Shown: one piece after another, positions 39,784-50,127 of the stretch
Position numbering within the stretch: the first letter of the stretch is position 1
Layout: each line of letters opens with the position of its first letter
From: Geomonas propionica
Lineage (GTDB): Bacteria > Desulfobacterota > Desulfuromonadia > Geobacterales > Geobacteraceae
Assembly (NCBI RefSeq): GCF_016458235.1
Contig: NZ_JAEMHK010000013.1
Coordinates: 106,035-170,034, forward strand
Direction: 5' to 3'
DNA: 64,000 bases
The notes under the pieces: model-generated
What the model was told of the DNA's origin: nothing
The model's database searches: none
The model's input: only the letters and a program-made list of their open reading frames with translations
Program-made: the position numbers and the translations under genes

Positions 39784-40608
39784 ATGGCTATAAAAACTTA
39801 CAAACCTACTTCTCCGGGTAGAAGGGCGCAGACCTGCTCGACCTTCGAGGAGATCACCGCCTGCAAACCTGAGAAATCTCTCGTCGAGAACCTCAAGAAG
39901 AGCGGCGGCAGGAACTCGAACGGCCGCATCACCTCCAGGAACGTCGGGGGCGGTCACAAGCAGAAATACAGGATCATCGACTTCCGTCGCGACAAGACCG
40001 ACATCCCGGCCAAGGTCGCGTCGATCGAGTATGATCCGTGCCGCAGCGCGCGCATCGCGCTCCTTAACTACGCCGACGGCGAGAAGCGCTACATCCTGGC
40101 TCCGCTCTCCCTGAAAGTTGGTGATAGCGTTATCTCCAGCGAGCAGGCTGACATTAAGCCGGGCAACGCGCTCCCCATCAGGTGCATCCCGCTGGGTACC
40201 ATCATCCACAACATCGAGCTGAAGATCGGCAAGGGCGCACAGCTGGCCCGCTCCGCCGGCACCTTCGCACAGCTCATGTCCAAGGAAGGGAAGTACGCCC
40301 AGGTTAAGCTCCCCTCTTCGGAAGTGCGCATGATCCTCATGGACTGCAAGGCCACTATCGGCCAGGTGGGCAACGTGGATCACGAGAACGTTTCCATCGG
40401 CAAGGCTGGCCGCTCCCGCTGGCTCGGCATCCGCCCGCACGTCAGGGGCGTCGCGATGAACCCGGTCGACCATCCGCACGGCGGTGGCGAGGGCAGGACC
40501 TCCGGTGGTCGTCATCCGGTAACCCCGTGGGGTATCCCCACCAAGGGCTACAAGACGCGCACCAACAAGCGGTCCACGGCCTTCATCGTGAAGAAGCGCA
40601 GCAAATAA
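39784..40608 (+). CDS. rplB: 50S ribosomal protein L2
   Basis: L2 is required for subunit association and peptidyl transferase activity. The 274-residue protein has the family blocks [12 protein letters not shown] and, near the C-terminus, the signature [20 protein letters not shown] containing the conserved histidine. Normal length, 24 bp after rplW. Confidence 0.97.
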   Translation: MAIKTYKPTSPGRRAQTCSTFEEITACKPEKSLVENLKKSGGRNSNGRITSRNVGGGHKQKYRIIDFRRDKTDIPAKVASIEYDPCRSARIALLNYADGEKRYILAPLSLKVGDSVISSEQADIKPGNALPIRCIPLGTIIHNIELKIGKGAQLARSAGTFAQLMSKEGKYAQVKLPSSEVRMILMDCKATIGQVGNVDHENVSIGKAGRSRWLGIRPHVRGVAMNPVDHPHGGGEGRTSGGRHPVTPWGIPTKGYKTRTNKRSTAFIVKKRSK

Positions 40609-40634
40609 CTCATCTGGATAGAGGATTTTAAAAG

Positions 40635-40916
40635 ATGGCTAGATCTATAAAGAAGGGGCCTTTCGTTGACGCACATCTGGAAGCGAAAGCCCAGGCAGAA
40701 CAGGCCGGCAGCAAGAAGGTGATCAAGACCTGGTCGCGTCGTTCGACCATCACCCCGGACTTCATCGGGCTCACCTTCGCGGTGCACAACGGCAAGAAGT
40801 TCATCCCTGTGTTCGTCACTGAGAACATGGTCGGCCACAAGATGGGCGAGTTCTCACCTACCAGAACCTTCTACGGCCACGCTGCTGACAAGAAGAGCAA
40901 GCTCAAGAAGAAGTAA
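40635..40916 (+). CDS. rpsS: 30S ribosomal protein S19
   Basis: S19 lies in the small-subunit head near the A site. The 93-residue protein begins [15 protein letters not shown] and has the signature block [19 protein letters not shown]. It lies between rplB and rplV in the standard order. Confidence 0.97.
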   Translation: MARSIKKGPFVDAHLEAKAQAEQAGSKKVIKTWSRRSTITPDFIGLTFAVHNGKKFIPVFVTENMVGHKMGEFSPTRTFYGHAADKKSKLKKK

Positions 40917-40936
40917 GGTCCTAAAGGAGTTTTGTA

Positions 40937-41272
40937 ATGGAATCATCCGCTAAATTATCCTCTGTCCGCCTCTCCCCGAGGAAAACACGCCTGGTCGTGG
41001 ATCTCGTCAGGGGCAAGGGCATTCAGACTGCGCTGAACACCCTGCGTTTCTCGCCGCAACCGTCGGCGAAGCTTATCTCGAAGCTCCTTTCCTCGGCTGT
41101 TGCCAACGCCGAGCAGAAGGGTTGCTCCGATGTGGATAAGCTCTTCGTCAAGACGATTTTCGTCGACGGCGGCGCGGTACTTAAGCGCTTCACCCCCCGC
41201 GCCATGGGCCGGGCTAGCAAGATCAGAAAACCGACGAGCCACATTACCGTGGTCCTTGCGGAAAAGAAATAA
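40937..41272 (+). CDS. rplV: 50S ribosomal protein L22
   Basis: L22 spans the large subunit, and its loop narrows the exit tunnel (a macrolide-resistance site). The 111-residue protein has the start block VRLSPRKTRLVVDLVRGK and the loop region with FTPRAMGRASKIRKPTSHI. An AAAGGAG site precedes the ATG. Confidence 0.97.
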   Translation: MESSAKLSSVRLSPRKTRLVVDLVRGKGIQTALNTLRFSPQPSAKLISKLLSSAVANAEQKGCSDVDKLFVKTIFVDGGAVLKRFTPRAMGRASKIRKPTSHITVVLAEKK

Positions 41273-41293
41273 GAACGGGTCGGAGGTGATGTT

Positions 41294-41929
41294 TTGGGTC
41301 AGAAAGTAAATCCTATAGGTTTCAGGCTCGGGGTTATTAAAACCTGGGATTCGAAATGGTACGCAGAGAAAGATTATGCCAAGCTTCTTCACGAAGACCT
41401 GAAGCTGCGCAATTTCCTTAAGAAAAGGCTGTATCATTCCGGCGTCTCCAAGATCGAGATAGAGCGCGCTGCGGGCAAGGCGAAGATCAACATCTTCACC
41501 GCTCGTCCGGGCCTCATCATCGGTAAGAAGGGCTCCGAGGTCGAGACCTTGAAGAAGGAGCTGGCCAAGCTCACCGACAAAGAGGTCTACCTTAACATAC
41601 AGGAAGTCAGGAAGCCCGAGCTCGATGCACAGCTCGTCGCCGAGAACGTGGCCATGCAGCTGGAGCGTCGTATCGCTTTCCGCCGTGCCATGAAAAAGAG
41701 CGTCACCTCGACGCTCAAGTTCGGCGCTAAAGGGATCAGGATCACCTGCTCGGGTCGCCTGGGCGGGGCAGAGATGTCCAGGACTGAATGGTACCGCGAA
41801 GGAAGGGTGCCGCTGCACACGCTGCGTGCGGACATCGACTACGGCTTCGCCGAGGCGAAGACCACCTACGGTATCATCGGCGTAAAAGTGCTCCTCTTCA
41901 AGGGTGAAGTGCTCTCCGCTAAAAAATAG
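41294..41929 (+). CDS. rpsC: 30S ribosomal protein S3
   Basis: S3 forms part of the mRNA entry channel. The 211-residue protein begins [13 protein letters not shown], has the KH motif [13 protein letters not shown] and the C-terminal signature [20 protein letters not shown]. The start is TTG at 41294 with GGAGGTGA upstream; the family N-terminus confirms it. 21 bp follow rplV. Confidence 0.96.
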   Translation: MGQKVNPIGFRLGVIKTWDSKWYAEKDYAKLLHEDLKLRNFLKKRLYHSGVSKIEIERAAGKAKINIFTARPGLIIGKKGSEVETLKKELAKLTDKEVYLNIQEVRKPELDAQLVAENVAMQLERRIAFRRAMKKSVTSTLKFGAKGIRITCSGRLGGAEMSRTEWYREGRVPLHTLRADIDYGFAEAKTTYGIIGVKVLLFKGEVLSAKK

Positions 41930-41947
41930 GAACAGGAGTTTTTTGCG

Positions 41948-42370
41948 ATGTTAATGCCCAAGAAAGTTAAGCATAGAAAGCAAATGAAAGGTCGCATGAC
42001 CGGCACCCCGACGCGTGGCGTATCGCTCGCGTTCGGTGAGTTCGGTCTGCAGGCTACGGAGTGCGGCTGGCTGGATTCTCGCCAGATCGAGGCTGCCCGT
42101 ATCGCCATGACCCGTTACATCAAGAGGGGCGGCAAGATCTGGATCCGTATCTTCCCGGACAAGCCGCTCACGTCGAAACCTGCCGAGACCCGTATGGGTA
42201 AGGGGAAAGGCTCCCCGGATTCCTGGGTCTGCGTCATCAAGCCTGGCCGCGTCCTGTACGAAATGGAAGGGGTCAGCGAGGAAGTGGCGCGCGAGGCATT
42301 CCGGCTTGCGGCACACAAGCTTCCCGTACCAACCAAGTTCATCACGAGGGCGGAAATAAATGAAGGCTAA
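41948..42370 (+). CDS. rplP: 50S ribosomal protein L16
   Basis: L16 helps shape the A-site region of the large subunit. The 140-residue protein begins [17 protein letters not shown] and has the block [23 protein letters not shown], with the conserved arginine that is hydroxylated in some bacteria. Its end overlaps rpmC by 11 bp. Confidence 0.97.
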   Translation: MLMPKKVKHRKQMKGRMTGTPTRGVSLAFGEFGLQATECGWLDSRQIEAARIAMTRYIKRGGKIWIRIFPDKPLTSKPAETRMGKGKGSPDSWVCVIKPGRVLYEMEGVSEEVAREAFRLAAHKLPVPTKFITRAEINEG

Positions 42371-42548
42371 CGAACTTAAAAACGCGACGGCAGCAGAGCT
42401 TGAGACCAAGAGCGCCGAGCTTACCAAGGAACTCTTCAACGTGAAGTTTCAGCTTCACACCGGGCGTCTGGAAAACAGTGCCAAAGTGTCCAACCTCAGG
42501 AAGGACATCGCCCGCGTGAAGACCATACTCCGCGAAAAGAGAGGCTAA
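42360..42548 (+). CDS. rpmC: 50S ribosomal protein L29
   Basis: A 62-residue two-helix protein at the tunnel exit, beginning [17 protein letters not shown] and containing the block [18 protein letters not shown]. The start overlaps the end of rplP, indicating translational coupling. Confidence 0.96.
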   Translation: MKANELKNATAAELETKSAELTKELFNVKFQLHTGRLENSAKVSNLRKDIARVKTILREKRG

Positions 42549-42557
42549 GAGATAGAT

Positions 42558-42815
42558 ATGAGCGAAAGAGGCAACAGGAAAACTCAGATCGGCGTGGTCG
42601 TCTCTGACAAGATGGACAAGACCGCAGTGGTAAAGGTCGACCGTCTGGTGAAGCACCCCGTCTACAACAAATACATCAAGCGCTCCGCCAAGTACAAGGC
42701 GCACGATATCGACAACGCCGCCAAGATCGGCGATCGTGTTGTCATCGTGGAAACCCGTCCGCTTTCCAAGGACAAGCGCTGGAAGATCAGACAGATTATC
42801 GAGTCCAAGGCTTAA
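42558..42815 (+). CDS. rpsQ: 30S ribosomal protein S17
   Basis: S17 is an early 5'-domain assembly protein of the small subunit. The 85-residue protein has the family start [20 protein letters not shown] and the block [18 protein letters not shown]. It lies 9 bp after rpmC. Confidence 0.97.
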   Translation: MSERGNRKTQIGVVVSDKMDKTAVVKVDRLVKHPVYNKYIKRSAKYKAHDIDNAAKIGDRVVIVETRPLSKDKRWKIRQIIESKA

Positions 42816-42836
42816 GGGCTCGCCGGGAGTTAAACA

Positions 42837-43205
42837 ATGATTCAGATGCAGACCATATTGGACGTGGCGGACAACTCCGGCGCGAAGAAGCTCTTTTGTA
42901 TTAAAGTGCTCGGCGGTTCCAAGCGCCGTTACGCCGGGATTGGCGACATCATCGTCGCTTCCGTCAAGGAAGCTCTCCCCAATTCGAAGGTGAAAAAGGG
43001 TGACGTGGTGAAGGCTGTTGTGGTGCGTACCGCAAAGGCTGTGGGGCGTCCCGACGGCTCCTACATCCGTTTCGACACCAACTCCGGCGTGGTCATCAAC
43101 AACGCCAAGGAGCCGGTCGGCACTCGTATCTTCGGACCGGTCGCCAGGGAGCTTCGCGCCAAGAAGTTCATGAAGATTATATCCCTCGCCCCTGAGGTAC
43201 TTTAA
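42837..43205 (+). CDS. rplN: 50S ribosomal protein L14
   Basis: L14 forms intersubunit bridges. The 122-residue protein begins [19 protein letters not shown] and ends in the block [25 protein letters not shown], the full family length. It lies between rpsQ and rplX. Confidence 0.97.
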   Translation: MIQMQTILDVADNSGAKKLFCIKVLGGSKRRYAGIGDIIVASVKEALPNSKVKKGDVVKAVVVRTAKAVGRPDGSYIRFDTNSGVVINNAKEPVGTRIFGPVARELRAKKFMKIISLAPEVL

Positions 43206-43227
43206 GACTAGATCCTGGAGAATAGAG

Positions 43228-43554
43228 ATGCTGGGCAAAAAATTACATGTAAAGAAAAACGATACCGTCGTTGTTACCGCGGGTAAGGATCGTTCCAAGA
43301 GCGGCAAGGTGCTCTCCATCCATCCGAAGAAGGACGGCGTGATCGTCGAGGGGATCAACGTGGTGAAGCGCCACGTGAAGCCCCGCGGTTCCGAGCAGGG
43401 GGGTATCCTGGAGAAGGAAGCACCGGTGCACATTTCCAACGTGATGCTGCTGTGCGGGAAGTGCAACAAGCCTGTAAGGACCAGGACCACCGTTCTGGAA
43501 GACGGAAAAAAGGCGCGCTGCTGTGTCAAATGCGGCGAGTCCTTTGACAAATAG
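43228..43554 (+). CDS. rplX: 50S ribosomal protein L24
   Basis: L24 initiates large-subunit assembly. The 108-residue protein has the N-terminal KOW region ([16 protein letters not shown]). Its C-terminal part carries four paired cysteines, CGKC and CVKC, which would form a zinc ribbon, a form of L24 found in several bacterial phyla. Confidence 0.96.
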   Translation: MLGKKLHVKKNDTVVVTAGKDRSKSGKVLSIHPKKDGVIVEGINVVKRHVKPRGSEQGGILEKEAPVHISNVMLLCGKCNKPVRTRTTVLEDGKKARCCVKCGESFDK

Positions 43555-43568
43555 TTTTGGAGGATTCA

Positions 43569-44108
43569 ATGGCACGGCTGGCTGAGCTTTACAATAAAGA
43601 GATGGTCCCGCAACTGATGAAGGACCATAACTACGGAAACATCATGGAAGTCCCCAAGCTCGTGAAAATCGTGCTGAACATGGGCCTGGGCGAAGCAATC
43701 CAGAACGTCAAGATCCTGGATTCGGCCGCCGAGGAACTGGGCGCCATCGCGGGCCAGAAGCCCGTGATCACGAAGGCGAAGAAGTCCATCGCGGGCTTCA
43801 AGCTGCGCCAGGGCATGCCGATCGGCTGCTCGGTGACGCTGCGCCGCGAGAAGATGTACGAGTTCCTCGACCGCCTGATCAGCGTCTCGCTGCCGCGCGT
43901 GCGTGACTTCAAGGGGATCAACGGCAAGGGCTTCGACGGCAAGGGTAACTACTCCCTGGGCATCAAGGAGCAGCTGATCTTCCCCGAGATCGACTACGAT
44001 AAGGTAGACAAGATCAAGGGTCTCAACATCACGATCGTGACCACGGCAAAGACCGACGCTGAGGGCAAGGCGCTTCTCAAGCTTATGGGCCTGCCGTTCA
44101 GGAACTAA
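43569..44108 (+). CDS. rplE: 50S ribosomal protein L5
   Basis: L5 binds 5S rRNA in the central protuberance. The 179-residue protein begins [17 protein letters not shown] and has the family block [22 protein letters not shown] chose the ATG at 43569 because GGAGG lies 5-6 nt upstream; an earlier in-frame start four codons upstream overlaps that ribosome site. Confidence 0.96.
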   Translation: MARLAELYNKEMVPQLMKDHNYGNIMEVPKLVKIVLNMGLGEAIQNVKILDSAAEELGAIAGQKPVITKAKKSIAGFKLRQGMPIGCSVTLRREKMYEFLDRLISVSLPRVRDFKGINGKGFDGKGNYSLGIKEQLIFPEIDYDKVDKIKGLNITIVTTAKTDAEGKALLKLMGLPFRN

Positions 44109-44129
44109 TACAGGTTTTGGAGGAATTCC

Positions 44130-44315
44130 GTGGCTAAGACATCTATGATCATTAAGTCCCAGAGGGGCAGCAAATTCAAGGTGCGCGAGCGTAGCCGCTG
44201 CGCCGTTTGCGGTCGTCCGAGGGCATACTACCGGAAATTCGATATGTGCAGGATCTGCCTGAGGAAGTACGCTAACTCCGGCCAGATCCCCGGTGTGATA
44301 AAGTCCAGTTGGTAA
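44130..44315 (+). CDS. rpsN: 30S ribosomal protein S14, zinc-binding type Z
   Basis: A 61-residue S14 of the short type Z, with zinc ligands CAVC and CRIC (the second in the block [13 protein letters not shown]). It ends with the family KSSW. S14 completes the small-subunit head. The start is GTG at 44130 with a GGAGG site. It lies between rplE and rpsH. Confidence 0.96.
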   Translation: MAKTSMIIKSQRGSKFKVRERSRCAVCGRPRAYYRKFDMCRICLRKYANSGQIPGVIKSSW

Positions 44316-44350
44316 AAAGATTCCGATTTAGGAAAGAGGAGTAGTTTCAT

Positions 44351-44749
44351 ATGTGCATGACAGATCCAGTTGCCGACATGCTGACCAGAATCAGGAACGC
44401 TGGTATGGCAAAACACCAGAAAGTTGACATCCCTTCGTCGAACCTCAAAGTGAGCCTTGCTACGGTGCTGCGCGCCGAGGGCTTCATCAAGAACTTCAAG
44501 GTCATCGCCGACAGCAAGCAGGGGATTCTGCGGGTATACCTCAAGTTCATCGATGAGAAGGAACCGGTCATCAATGAGATCAAGAGGATCAGCAAGCCGG
44601 GCGGCCGGGTCTATGTCCACTCCGACAAGATCAAGCAGGTGAAGAACGGACTGGGCGTCGCCATCCTCTCGACTTCCAAGGGGCTGGTAACCGACAAGAC
44701 CGCTCGCGAGCTTAACATCGGCGGCGAGATCCTTTGCACGGTCTGGTAG
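44351..44749 (+). CDS. rpsH: 30S ribosomal protein S8
   Basis: S8 binds the central domain of 16S rRNA and in E. coli represses the spc operon. The 132-residue protein begins [18 protein letters not shown] and ends with the signature block [19 protein letters not shown]. Confidence 0.97.
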   Translation: MCMTDPVADMLTRIRNAGMAKHQKVDIPSSNLKVSLATVLRAEGFIKNFKVIADSKQGILRVYLKFIDEKEPVINEIKRISKPGGRVYVHSDKIKQVKNGLGVAILSTSKGLVTDKTARELNIGGEILCTVW

Positions 44750-44773
44750 TCATTTCGCTTTAAGGAGCTTTGC

Positions 44774-45313
44774 ATGTCTAGAATAGGAAAACTTCCCATC
44801 GCGATCCCCGCGGGGGTGAAAGTCATATACAACGCGCCGGAGATCAAGGTAGAGGGCCCGAAAGGGAAACTCGCCCGCGTCCTCGGCGGCGGCGTCACCA
44901 TCGACGTGACCGGTGAGGCCATCACCGTGAACCGCAACGACGACACCATCAAGTCGCGTTCGGCCCACGGCCTGACCAGGACCCTGATCAACAACATGGT
45001 CACCGGTGTCTCCAAGGGCTTCGAGACCCTGCTCGAGATCAACGGCGTCGGTTACCGCGCCGAGGTCAAGGGCAACGTGCTCAACCTGGCCCTTGGCTAC
45101 TCGCACCCGATCAACTTCGAACTCCCGGCGGGCATCACCGTCGAGGTCGACAAGATGACCAAGGTGAAGGTGCTGGGGATCGACAAGGAGCTGGTGGGGC
45201 AGACTGCCGCCAAGATCCGCGATTTCCGTGGTCCGGAGCCCTACAAGGGCAAAGGTATCAAGTACGCTGACGAAACCATTCTGAGAAAAGCCGGCAAAAC
45301 CGGCAAAAAATAG
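44774..45313 (+). CDS. rplF: 50S ribosomal protein L6
   Basis: L6 lies near the GTPase centre. The 179-residue protein begins [17 protein letters not shown] and contains the family block [15 protein letters not shown] close to the C-terminus. An AAGGAG site precedes the ATG. Confidence 0.97.
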   Translation: MSRIGKLPIAIPAGVKVIYNAPEIKVEGPKGKLARVLGGGVTIDVTGEAITVNRNDDTIKSRSAHGLTRTLINNMVTGVSKGFETLLEINGVGYRAEVKGNVLNLALGYSHPINFELPAGITVEVDKMTKVKVLGIDKELVGQTAAKIRDFRGPEPYKGKGIKYADETILRKAGKTGKK

Positions 45314-45334
45314 CAATTGCTAAGGAGAAGTGCC

Positions 45335-45703
45335 TTGAGTTCTTTAGCCCAAAAACAGGTAGCTCGTCTTAAGAGACAGACCAGGGTCAGGAAGAAAATT
45401 ACCGGTGCGCCGGCTCGCCCGAGACTGAACGTCTTCAAGAGTGCTCGTCACATATACGCTCAGCTGATCGACGATACCACGGGTGCGACCCTCGCATCCG
45501 CCTCCACCCTGGTGGGCGAGGTAGCCGAAGGGCTTTCGTACACCGGCAACATCGAGGCAGCCGCCAAGGTTGGCGCCGCCATCGCCAAGAGGGCCCTCGA
45601 AAAGGACATCAAAGCGGTCGTCTTCGACCGTAACGGTTTCCTCTACCACGGTAGGATCAAAGCTCTGGCTGAAGCCGCACGCGAAAACGGTCTGTCCTTC
45701 TAG
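45335..45703 (+). CDS. rplR: 50S ribosomal protein L18
   Basis: L18 binds 5S rRNA. The 122-residue protein has the family start region [17 protein letters not shown] and ends [20 protein letters not shown] and a short tail. The start is the TTG at 45335, with AAGGAG about 7 nt upstream; a TTG six codons earlier overlaps that ribosome site and is rejected. Confidence 0.95.
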   Translation: MSSLAQKQVARLKRQTRVRKKITGAPARPRLNVFKSARHIYAQLIDDTTGATLASASTLVGEVAEGLSYTGNIEAAAKVGAAIAKRALEKDIKAVVFDRNGFLYHGRIKALAEAARENGLSF

Positions 45704-45724
45704 GGCAGGTAAGGAGGAATTAGT

Positions 45725-46213
45725 TTGCTTAAGATCAATGCCAGTGAAATGAATCTTACCGATAGGGTTGTCCATATCAGCCGTGTAGCCAAGGTTGTCA
45801 AGGGTGGCCGCAGGTTCTCCTTCTCCGCACTCGTGGTGGTAGGCGACGGTAACGGCGTGGTAGGCTACGGCCTGGGCAAGGCCAACGAGGTCCCGGAGGC
45901 CATCCGCAAGGGGGTCGAGCAGGCCAAGAAGAACCTGATCAAGGTTCCCATCGTTGCCGGCCAGACCATCCCGTTCGAGGTGCTCGGTCACTTCGGCGCA
46001 GGTAGGGTTCTCATGATGCCCGCTTCCCCGGGTACCGGTGTCATCGCCGGCGGTGCCGCTCGCGCGGTGTTCGAGTCCGCGGGTCTGCACAACATCCTCG
46101 CCAAGTGCCTCGGCTCCAACAACCCGCACAACGTCGTCAAGGCGGCTTTCGCCGGCCTGGGCATGTTGAAGACTGCGGAAGAGCTGATGGCCCGCCGCGG
46201 CATCACCGAATAG
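45725..46213 (+). CDS. rpsE: 30S ribosomal protein S5
   Basis: S5 contributes to decoding accuracy and mRNA unwinding. The 162-residue protein has the double-stranded-RNA-binding block [19 protein letters not shown] and the C-terminal signature [18 protein letters not shown]. The start is TTG at 45725 after AAGGAGG; an ATG eight codons further in is an alternative. Confidence 0.96.
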   Translation: MLKINASEMNLTDRVVHISRVAKVVKGGRRFSFSALVVVGDGNGVVGYGLGKANEVPEAIRKGVEQAKKNLIKVPIVAGQTIPFEVLGHFGAGRVLMMPASPGTGVIAGGAARAVFESAGLHNILAKCLGSNNPHNVVKAAFAGLGMLKTAEELMARRGITE

Positions 46214-46230
46214 TACTAAGGAGCTGAATC

Positions 46231-46407
46231 ATGTCTGAACTGAAGGTTACGCTCGTCAAGAGCTCCATCGGTCAATCCGAAAAAATGAAGGGATGCCTGC
46301 TCGGCATGGGGCTCACCAAGCGTGAGAAGACCGTGGTCCTGAAGGATACCCCGGAGATCCGTGGGATGATCAACAAGGTCGCCCACCTGGTACGCGTCGA
46401 AGAGTAA
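46231..46407 (+). CDS. rpmD: 50S ribosomal protein L30
   Basis: A 58-residue protein beginning [20 protein letters not shown], with the family block [20 protein letters not shown] and ending HLVRVEE. An AAGGAG site lies 8 nt before the ATG. It occupies the normal place between rpsE and rplO. Confidence 0.95.
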   Translation: MSELKVTLVKSSIGQSEKMKGCLLGMGLTKREKTVVLKDTPEIRGMINKVAHLVRVEE

Positions 46408-46428
46408 TTCCCCCTAAAGGTGACAATC

Positions 46429-46869
46429 ATGCAATTGAATACCATCAAACCGGCCATTGGGTCGACCAAGAATAGAAAGCGCATCGGTAGGGGCGTCGGC
46501 TCCGGCCACGGCAAGACCGCGACCAAGGGTCACAAGGGCCAGAAGGCACGCTCCGGCGGCTCCGTGAAGCCCGGCTTCGAGGGCGGCCAGATGCCGATGC
46601 ACAGAAGGCTTCCCAAGCGCGGCTTCACCCCGCTCTCCAAGAAGGAGTATGCACTGGTGAACCTGTGCCAGCTCGAGATCTTCGAAGCCGGCAGCGTAGT
46701 GGACGCAGAGGCGCTCCTGAAGAGCGGCCTGATCTCCGGTGTCCGCGACGGCATCAAGGTGCTCGGCACCGGCGACCTGACCCGCGCCCTGACCATCAAG
46801 GCCCACAAATTCAGCGCCTCCGCTCGCGAAAAGGTCACTGCGGTAGGTGGAACCATCGAGGAGATCTAG
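46429..46869 (+). CDS. rplO: 50S ribosomal protein L15
   Basis: L15 is a late-assembly large-subunit protein. The 146-residue protein has the glycine-rich basic start region [15 protein letters not shown] and the block [19 protein letters not shown] chose the ATG at 46429 because AAAGGTG lies 6-7 nt upstream; a GTG three codons earlier overlaps that site. Its 3' end lies 2 bp before the secY start. Confidence 0.95.
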   Translation: MQLNTIKPAIGSTKNRKRIGRGVGSGHGKTATKGHKGQKARSGGSVKPGFEGGQMPMHRRLPKRGFTPLSKKEYALVNLCQLEIFEAGSVVDAEALLKSGLISGVRDGIKVLGTGDLTRALTIKAHKFSASAREKVTAVGGTIEEI

Positions 46870-46871
46870 TC

Positions 46872-48179
46872 TTGATAGAAGCCTTCCAGAACATTTTCAA
46901 GATCCCCGAGCTTAAAAAGAAGGTTCTCTTTTCGCTGGCCATGCTGGCCGTCTACCGGGTAGGGTGTCACATCCCTACTCCGGGCATTGACGCCCAGGCC
47001 CTCGCGCAGTTCTTCAAGGCTGCCCAGGGCACGCTGCTCGGTATGTTCGACATGTTCTCTGGCGGGGCTCTCGAGAAGCTCACCGTCTTCGCCCTCGGCA
47101 TCATGCCGTACATCTCCTCCTCCATCATCTTCCAGCTCCTGACCGTGGTGGTCCCTGCCATCGAGAAGCTCTCCAAAGAGGGTGACGCCGGCAGGAAGAA
47201 GATCATCCAGTACACCCGCTACGGCACCGTGGTGCTGTCGGTGGTGCAGGCCTTCGGCATCTCCATCGGCCTCGAGGCGATGCGCGGACCGGCCGGCGAG
47301 CTGGTCGTGCCGAACCCGGGCTGGAGCTTCCGCCTGATGACCGTGATCACCCTGACCGCGGGTACCGCCTTCATCATGTGGCTCGGCGAGCAGATGTCCG
47401 AGAAGGGGATCGGCAACGGCATCTCCCTGATCATCTTCGCGGGGATCGTGGCCCGCATCCCGAACGCGCTGGGCAACAGCTTCCGTCTGATCAAGACCGG
47501 TGAGCTCTCCTTGTTCTTGCTTCTCTTCGTGCTGGCCGTCATGTTCCTGGTCATCGCTGCCGTGGTCTTTATGGAGCGCGGGCAGCGCAGGATCCCGATC
47601 CACTACGCCAAGAGGGTGGTGGGGCTGCAGACGGTGGGAGCGCAGAGCTCGCACCTGCCGCTCAAGGTGAACATGGCCGGCGTCATTCCGCCGATCTTCG
47701 CCTCGTCGATCATCATGTTCCCGGCCACGGTCGGTAACTTCATCGACGTCCCCTGGGTGCAGGCCGCCTCCAAGCAGCTGGCCCCTGGAAAGTTGCTCTA
47801 CGAGATTTTATTTGTTGCCTTTATCGTCTTTTTTTGCTATTTCTACACGGCTGTGACTTTCAACCCGGTTGATGTCGCCGACAACGTCAAGAAGCAGGGC
47901 GGTTACGTGCCCGGGATCCGTCCCGGCAAAGAGACCTCCGACTTCCTGGACGCGGTGCTCACCAAGCTGACCTTCGCGGGTGCCATTTACATCTCCGCGG
48001 TCTGTGTGCTCCCTTCGATCCTGATCGGGAAATTCAACCTTCCCTTCTATTTCGGTGGCACCTCGCTGCTGATCGCGGTCGGTGTCGGTATGGACACCCT
48101 GGCCCAGATCGAGGCGCACCTGATTACGCGCAGCTATGAAGGGTTCATGAAAGGCGTTCGCATCCAGGGTAGAAAATAG
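46872..48179 (+). CDS. secY: Preprotein translocase subunit SecY
   Basis: SecY is the channel subunit of the Sec translocon. The 435-residue protein begins MIEAFQNIFKIPELKKKVLF and has ten predicted membrane helices, the plug region after helix 1 and the cytoplasmic loop with RQRRIPIHYAKR-like sequence (here GQRRIPIHYAKR). The start is TTG at 46872, with GAGGAG upstream inside the rplO end. A much longer in-frame extension reading back through rplO was rejected because it has no family counterpart. The adk gene follows after 9 bp. Confidence 0.96.
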   Translation: MIEAFQNIFKIPELKKKVLFSLAMLAVYRVGCHIPTPGIDAQALAQFFKAAQGTLLGMFDMFSGGALEKLTVFALGIMPYISSSIIFQLLTVVVPAIEKLSKEGDAGRKKIIQYTRYGTVVLSVVQAFGISIGLEAMRGPAGELVVPNPGWSFRLMTVITLTAGTAFIMWLGEQMSEKGIGNGISLIIFAGIVARIPNALGNSFRLIKTGELSLFLLLFVLAVMFLVIAAVVFMERGQRRIPIHYAKRVVGLQTVGAQSSHLPLKVNMAGVIPPIFASSIIMFPATVGNFIDVPWVQAASKQLAPGKLLYEILFVAFIVFFCYFYTAVTFNPVDVADNVKKQGGYVPGIRPGKETSDFLDAVLTKLTFAGAIYISAVCVLPSILIGKFNLPFYFGGTSLLIAVGVGMDTLAQIEAHLITRSYEGFMKGVRIQGRK

Positions 48180-48188
48180 GAGCCTCCG

Positions 48189-48839
48189 ATGAACCTCATC
48201 CTCCTTGGACCCCCGGGCGTAGGCAAGGGGACCCAGGCGAAACTCCTCATAGACAGGTTTGGTATCCCGCAGATATCGACAGGCGATATACTGCGGGCTG
48301 CCGTTAAAGAGCTCACCCCGATGGGGATCAAGGCCAAGGGCTTCATGGACGCCGGCGCGCTGGTTCCCGACGAGGTCGTTATAGGGATCGTCGAGGAGCG
48401 TCTGGCGCAGCCCGACTGCCAGAAGGGTTTCATCCTGGACGGCTTCCCGCGCACGGTGCCCCAGGCTGACGCGCTTTCCCAGGTACTCACCGGCATCGGC
48501 AAGAAGATTGACCACGTGGTCTCCCTTTCCGTCGACAAGGCCGAGCTCCTGAAGCGTCTCACCGGCAGGCGCGCCTGCTCCAAATGTGGCGCCGGCTACC
48601 ATGTCGACTTCGCGGCACCCAAGACCGCAGGAATCTGCGATGCTTGCGGCGGTGACTTGTTCCAGCGCGAGGACGACAAGGAAGAAACGATCCTGAACCG
48701 GCTCGCGGTGTACGAGGCGCAGACCTCGCCCCTGATTTCCTACTACCAGACCGCGGGGCTGCTTCGCTCGGTCAACGGTCTGGGAAGCGTGGAAGGGATC
48801 CAGGCCGAGATCGTGGCCGTACTGCAGGGCGCACGGTGA
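48189..48839 (+). CDS. adk: Adenylate kinase
   Basis: Adk interconverts ATP, AMP and ADP. The 216-residue product has the P loop GPPGVGKGTQA (7-17), the AMP-binding FGIPQISTGD, and the long-form LID with four zinc-binding cysteines (CSKC and CDAC), the Gram-positive-like zinc LID. Its stop overlaps the map start by 4 bp. It lies between secY and map, a common order. Confidence 0.97.
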   Translation: MNLILLGPPGVGKGTQAKLLIDRFGIPQISTGDILRAAVKELTPMGIKAKGFMDAGALVPDEVVIGIVEERLAQPDCQKGFILDGFPRTVPQADALSQVLTGIGKKIDHVVSLSVDKAELLKRLTGRRACSKCGAGYHVDFAAPKTAGICDACGGDLFQREDDKEETILNRLAVYEAQTSPLISYYQTAGLLRSVNGLGSVEGIQAEIVAVLQGAR

Positions 48840-49582
48840 TAGTACTCAAATCCCGGGCCGAGATCGAGAAGATGGCGGCCGCCGGCAGGATGGTCGCCGA
48901 GATACTCGCCGGCCTGAGAGAGATGGTGGCACCGGGGGTAACCCTGGCACAGCTGGACGCATACGCGGAGAGGGAAACGCTGAAGAGGAAGGCGAAGCCA
49001 GCCTTCAAGGGTTACAGCGGCTTCCCCTTTTCGCTTTGTTGCTCGGTGAACGAGCAGGTGGTACACGGCTTCGCCACGCAGCGCGCCCTGGCCGCAGGCG
49101 ACATCGTCAGCCTCGACTTTGGTGTCCTGCATAACGGCTTCTACGGCGACTCGGCCATCACGGTCCCGGTAGGTCAAGTCTCCGAAACCGCCGCCAAGCT
49201 GATCAAGGCCACCGAGGAATCGCTCTACCGCGCCATCGAGGTCGCCGACACAGCACACCGCTTGTCCGACATCGCCCACGCGGTCCAGTCCCACGTAGAG
49301 GCACGCGGCTTCTCCGTGGTGCGCGACTTCGTGGGGCACGGCATCGGCAAGGAGCTGCACGAGGGACCACAGATCCCCAACTTCGGCGCTCCCGGCAAGG
49401 GGCCCAAGCTGAAGAGCGGCATGGTGCTCGCCATCGAGCCGATGATCAACGAGAAGGGTTACGACGTGAAGGTGCTGGAGGACGGTTGGACCGCGGTGAC
49501 GGTCGACGGAGGACTCTCGGCGCACTTCGAGCACACGGTAGCAATAACGGACAACGGTCCGCTGATACTTACGAAAATTTAG
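48836..49582 (+). CDS. map: Methionine aminopeptidase, type I
   Basis: Map removes the initiator methionine from nascent proteins with a dinuclear metal centre. The 248-residue protein has the metal-ligand blocks SLDFGVLHNGFYGDSA (two Asp), GHGIGKELHEGPQIPN (His), IEPMINEKG (Glu) and the final EHTVAIT (Glu). The start is GTG at 48836, overlapping the adk stop by 4 bp. No infA gene follows; the next gene is rpmJ. Confidence 0.96.
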   Translation: MIVLKSRAEIEKMAAAGRMVAEILAGLREMVAPGVTLAQLDAYAERETLKRKAKPAFKGYSGFPFSLCCSVNEQVVHGFATQRALAAGDIVSLDFGVLHNGFYGDSAITVPVGQVSETAAKLIKATEESLYRAIEVADTAHRLSDIAHAVQSHVEARGFSVVRDFVGHGIGKELHEGPQIPNFGAPGKGPKLKSGMVLAIEPMINEKGYDVKVLEDGWTAVTVDGGLSAHFEHTVAITDNGPLILTKI

Positions 49583-49614
49583 ATTGGCAAAACGTCTTCA
49601 AAAGGAAGTGAACT

Positions 49615-49728
49615 ATGAAGGTTCGGGCATCGGTTAAGAAGATCTGTGTAAAGTGCAAAATTGTCAAGCGCAAGGGCATAGTCCGCGTCATCTGCGAGAC
49701 CCCCAAGCATTCACAGAGACAGGGCTAA
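49615..49728 (+). CDS. rpmJ: 50S ribosomal protein L36
   Basis: A 37-residue L36 beginning [20 protein letters not shown]. It is the zinc-binding (C+) form, with C11, C14, C27 and H32 as ligands. An AAGGAAG site precedes the ATG. It lies just before rpsM, the usual place. Confidence 0.95.
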   Translation: MKVRASVKKICVKCKIVKRKGIVRVICETPKHSQRQG

Positions 49729-49743
49729 TAGGAGGAGCGGGCA

Positions 49744-50112
49744 TTGGCACGTATCGCAGGGGTAGATTTACCCAGGAATAAGAGAATAGAGATCGCACTC
49801 ACCTACATCTACGGCATCGGCAGATCCCTGTCCCAGGAGATCCTGACCGGGACCGGTGTGGACATGAACACGCGTTGCGACAACCTGACCGAGGCGGAAG
49901 TCTCCAAGATCAGGGAGTTTATCGATAAGAACGTGAAGGTCGAAGGTGACCTGCGCCGCGACATTTCCATGAGCATCAAACGCCTCATGGATCTCGGCTG
50001 CTACCGCGGTCTTCGTCACAGAAAAGGTCTTCCCTGCCGCGGGCAGCGTACCAAGACCAATGCACGCACCAGGAAAGGGCCGGCTCGTACGGTCGCTGGC
50101 AAGAAGAAATAA
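49744..50112 (+). CDS. rpsM: 30S ribosomal protein S13
   Basis: S13 bridges the small-subunit head to the large subunit and contacts P-site tRNA. The 122-residue protein begins [20 protein letters not shown] and ends with the basic tail [21 protein letters not shown]. The start is TTG at 49744 after GGAGGAG. First gene of the alpha series. Confidence 0.97.
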   Translation: MARIAGVDLPRNKRIEIALTYIYGIGRSLSQEILTGTGVDMNTRCDNLTEAEVSKIREFIDKNVKVEGDLRRDISMSIKRLMDLGCYRGLRHRKGLPCRGQRTKTNARTRKGPARTVAGKKK

Positions 50113-50127
50113 GATTCTGGAGGGATA

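Noticed and set aside
46665..46871. Upstream extension of secY through rplO
   Set aside because: It overlaps rplO in another frame and has no family counterpart; the TTG at 46872 with GAGGAG fits SecY.
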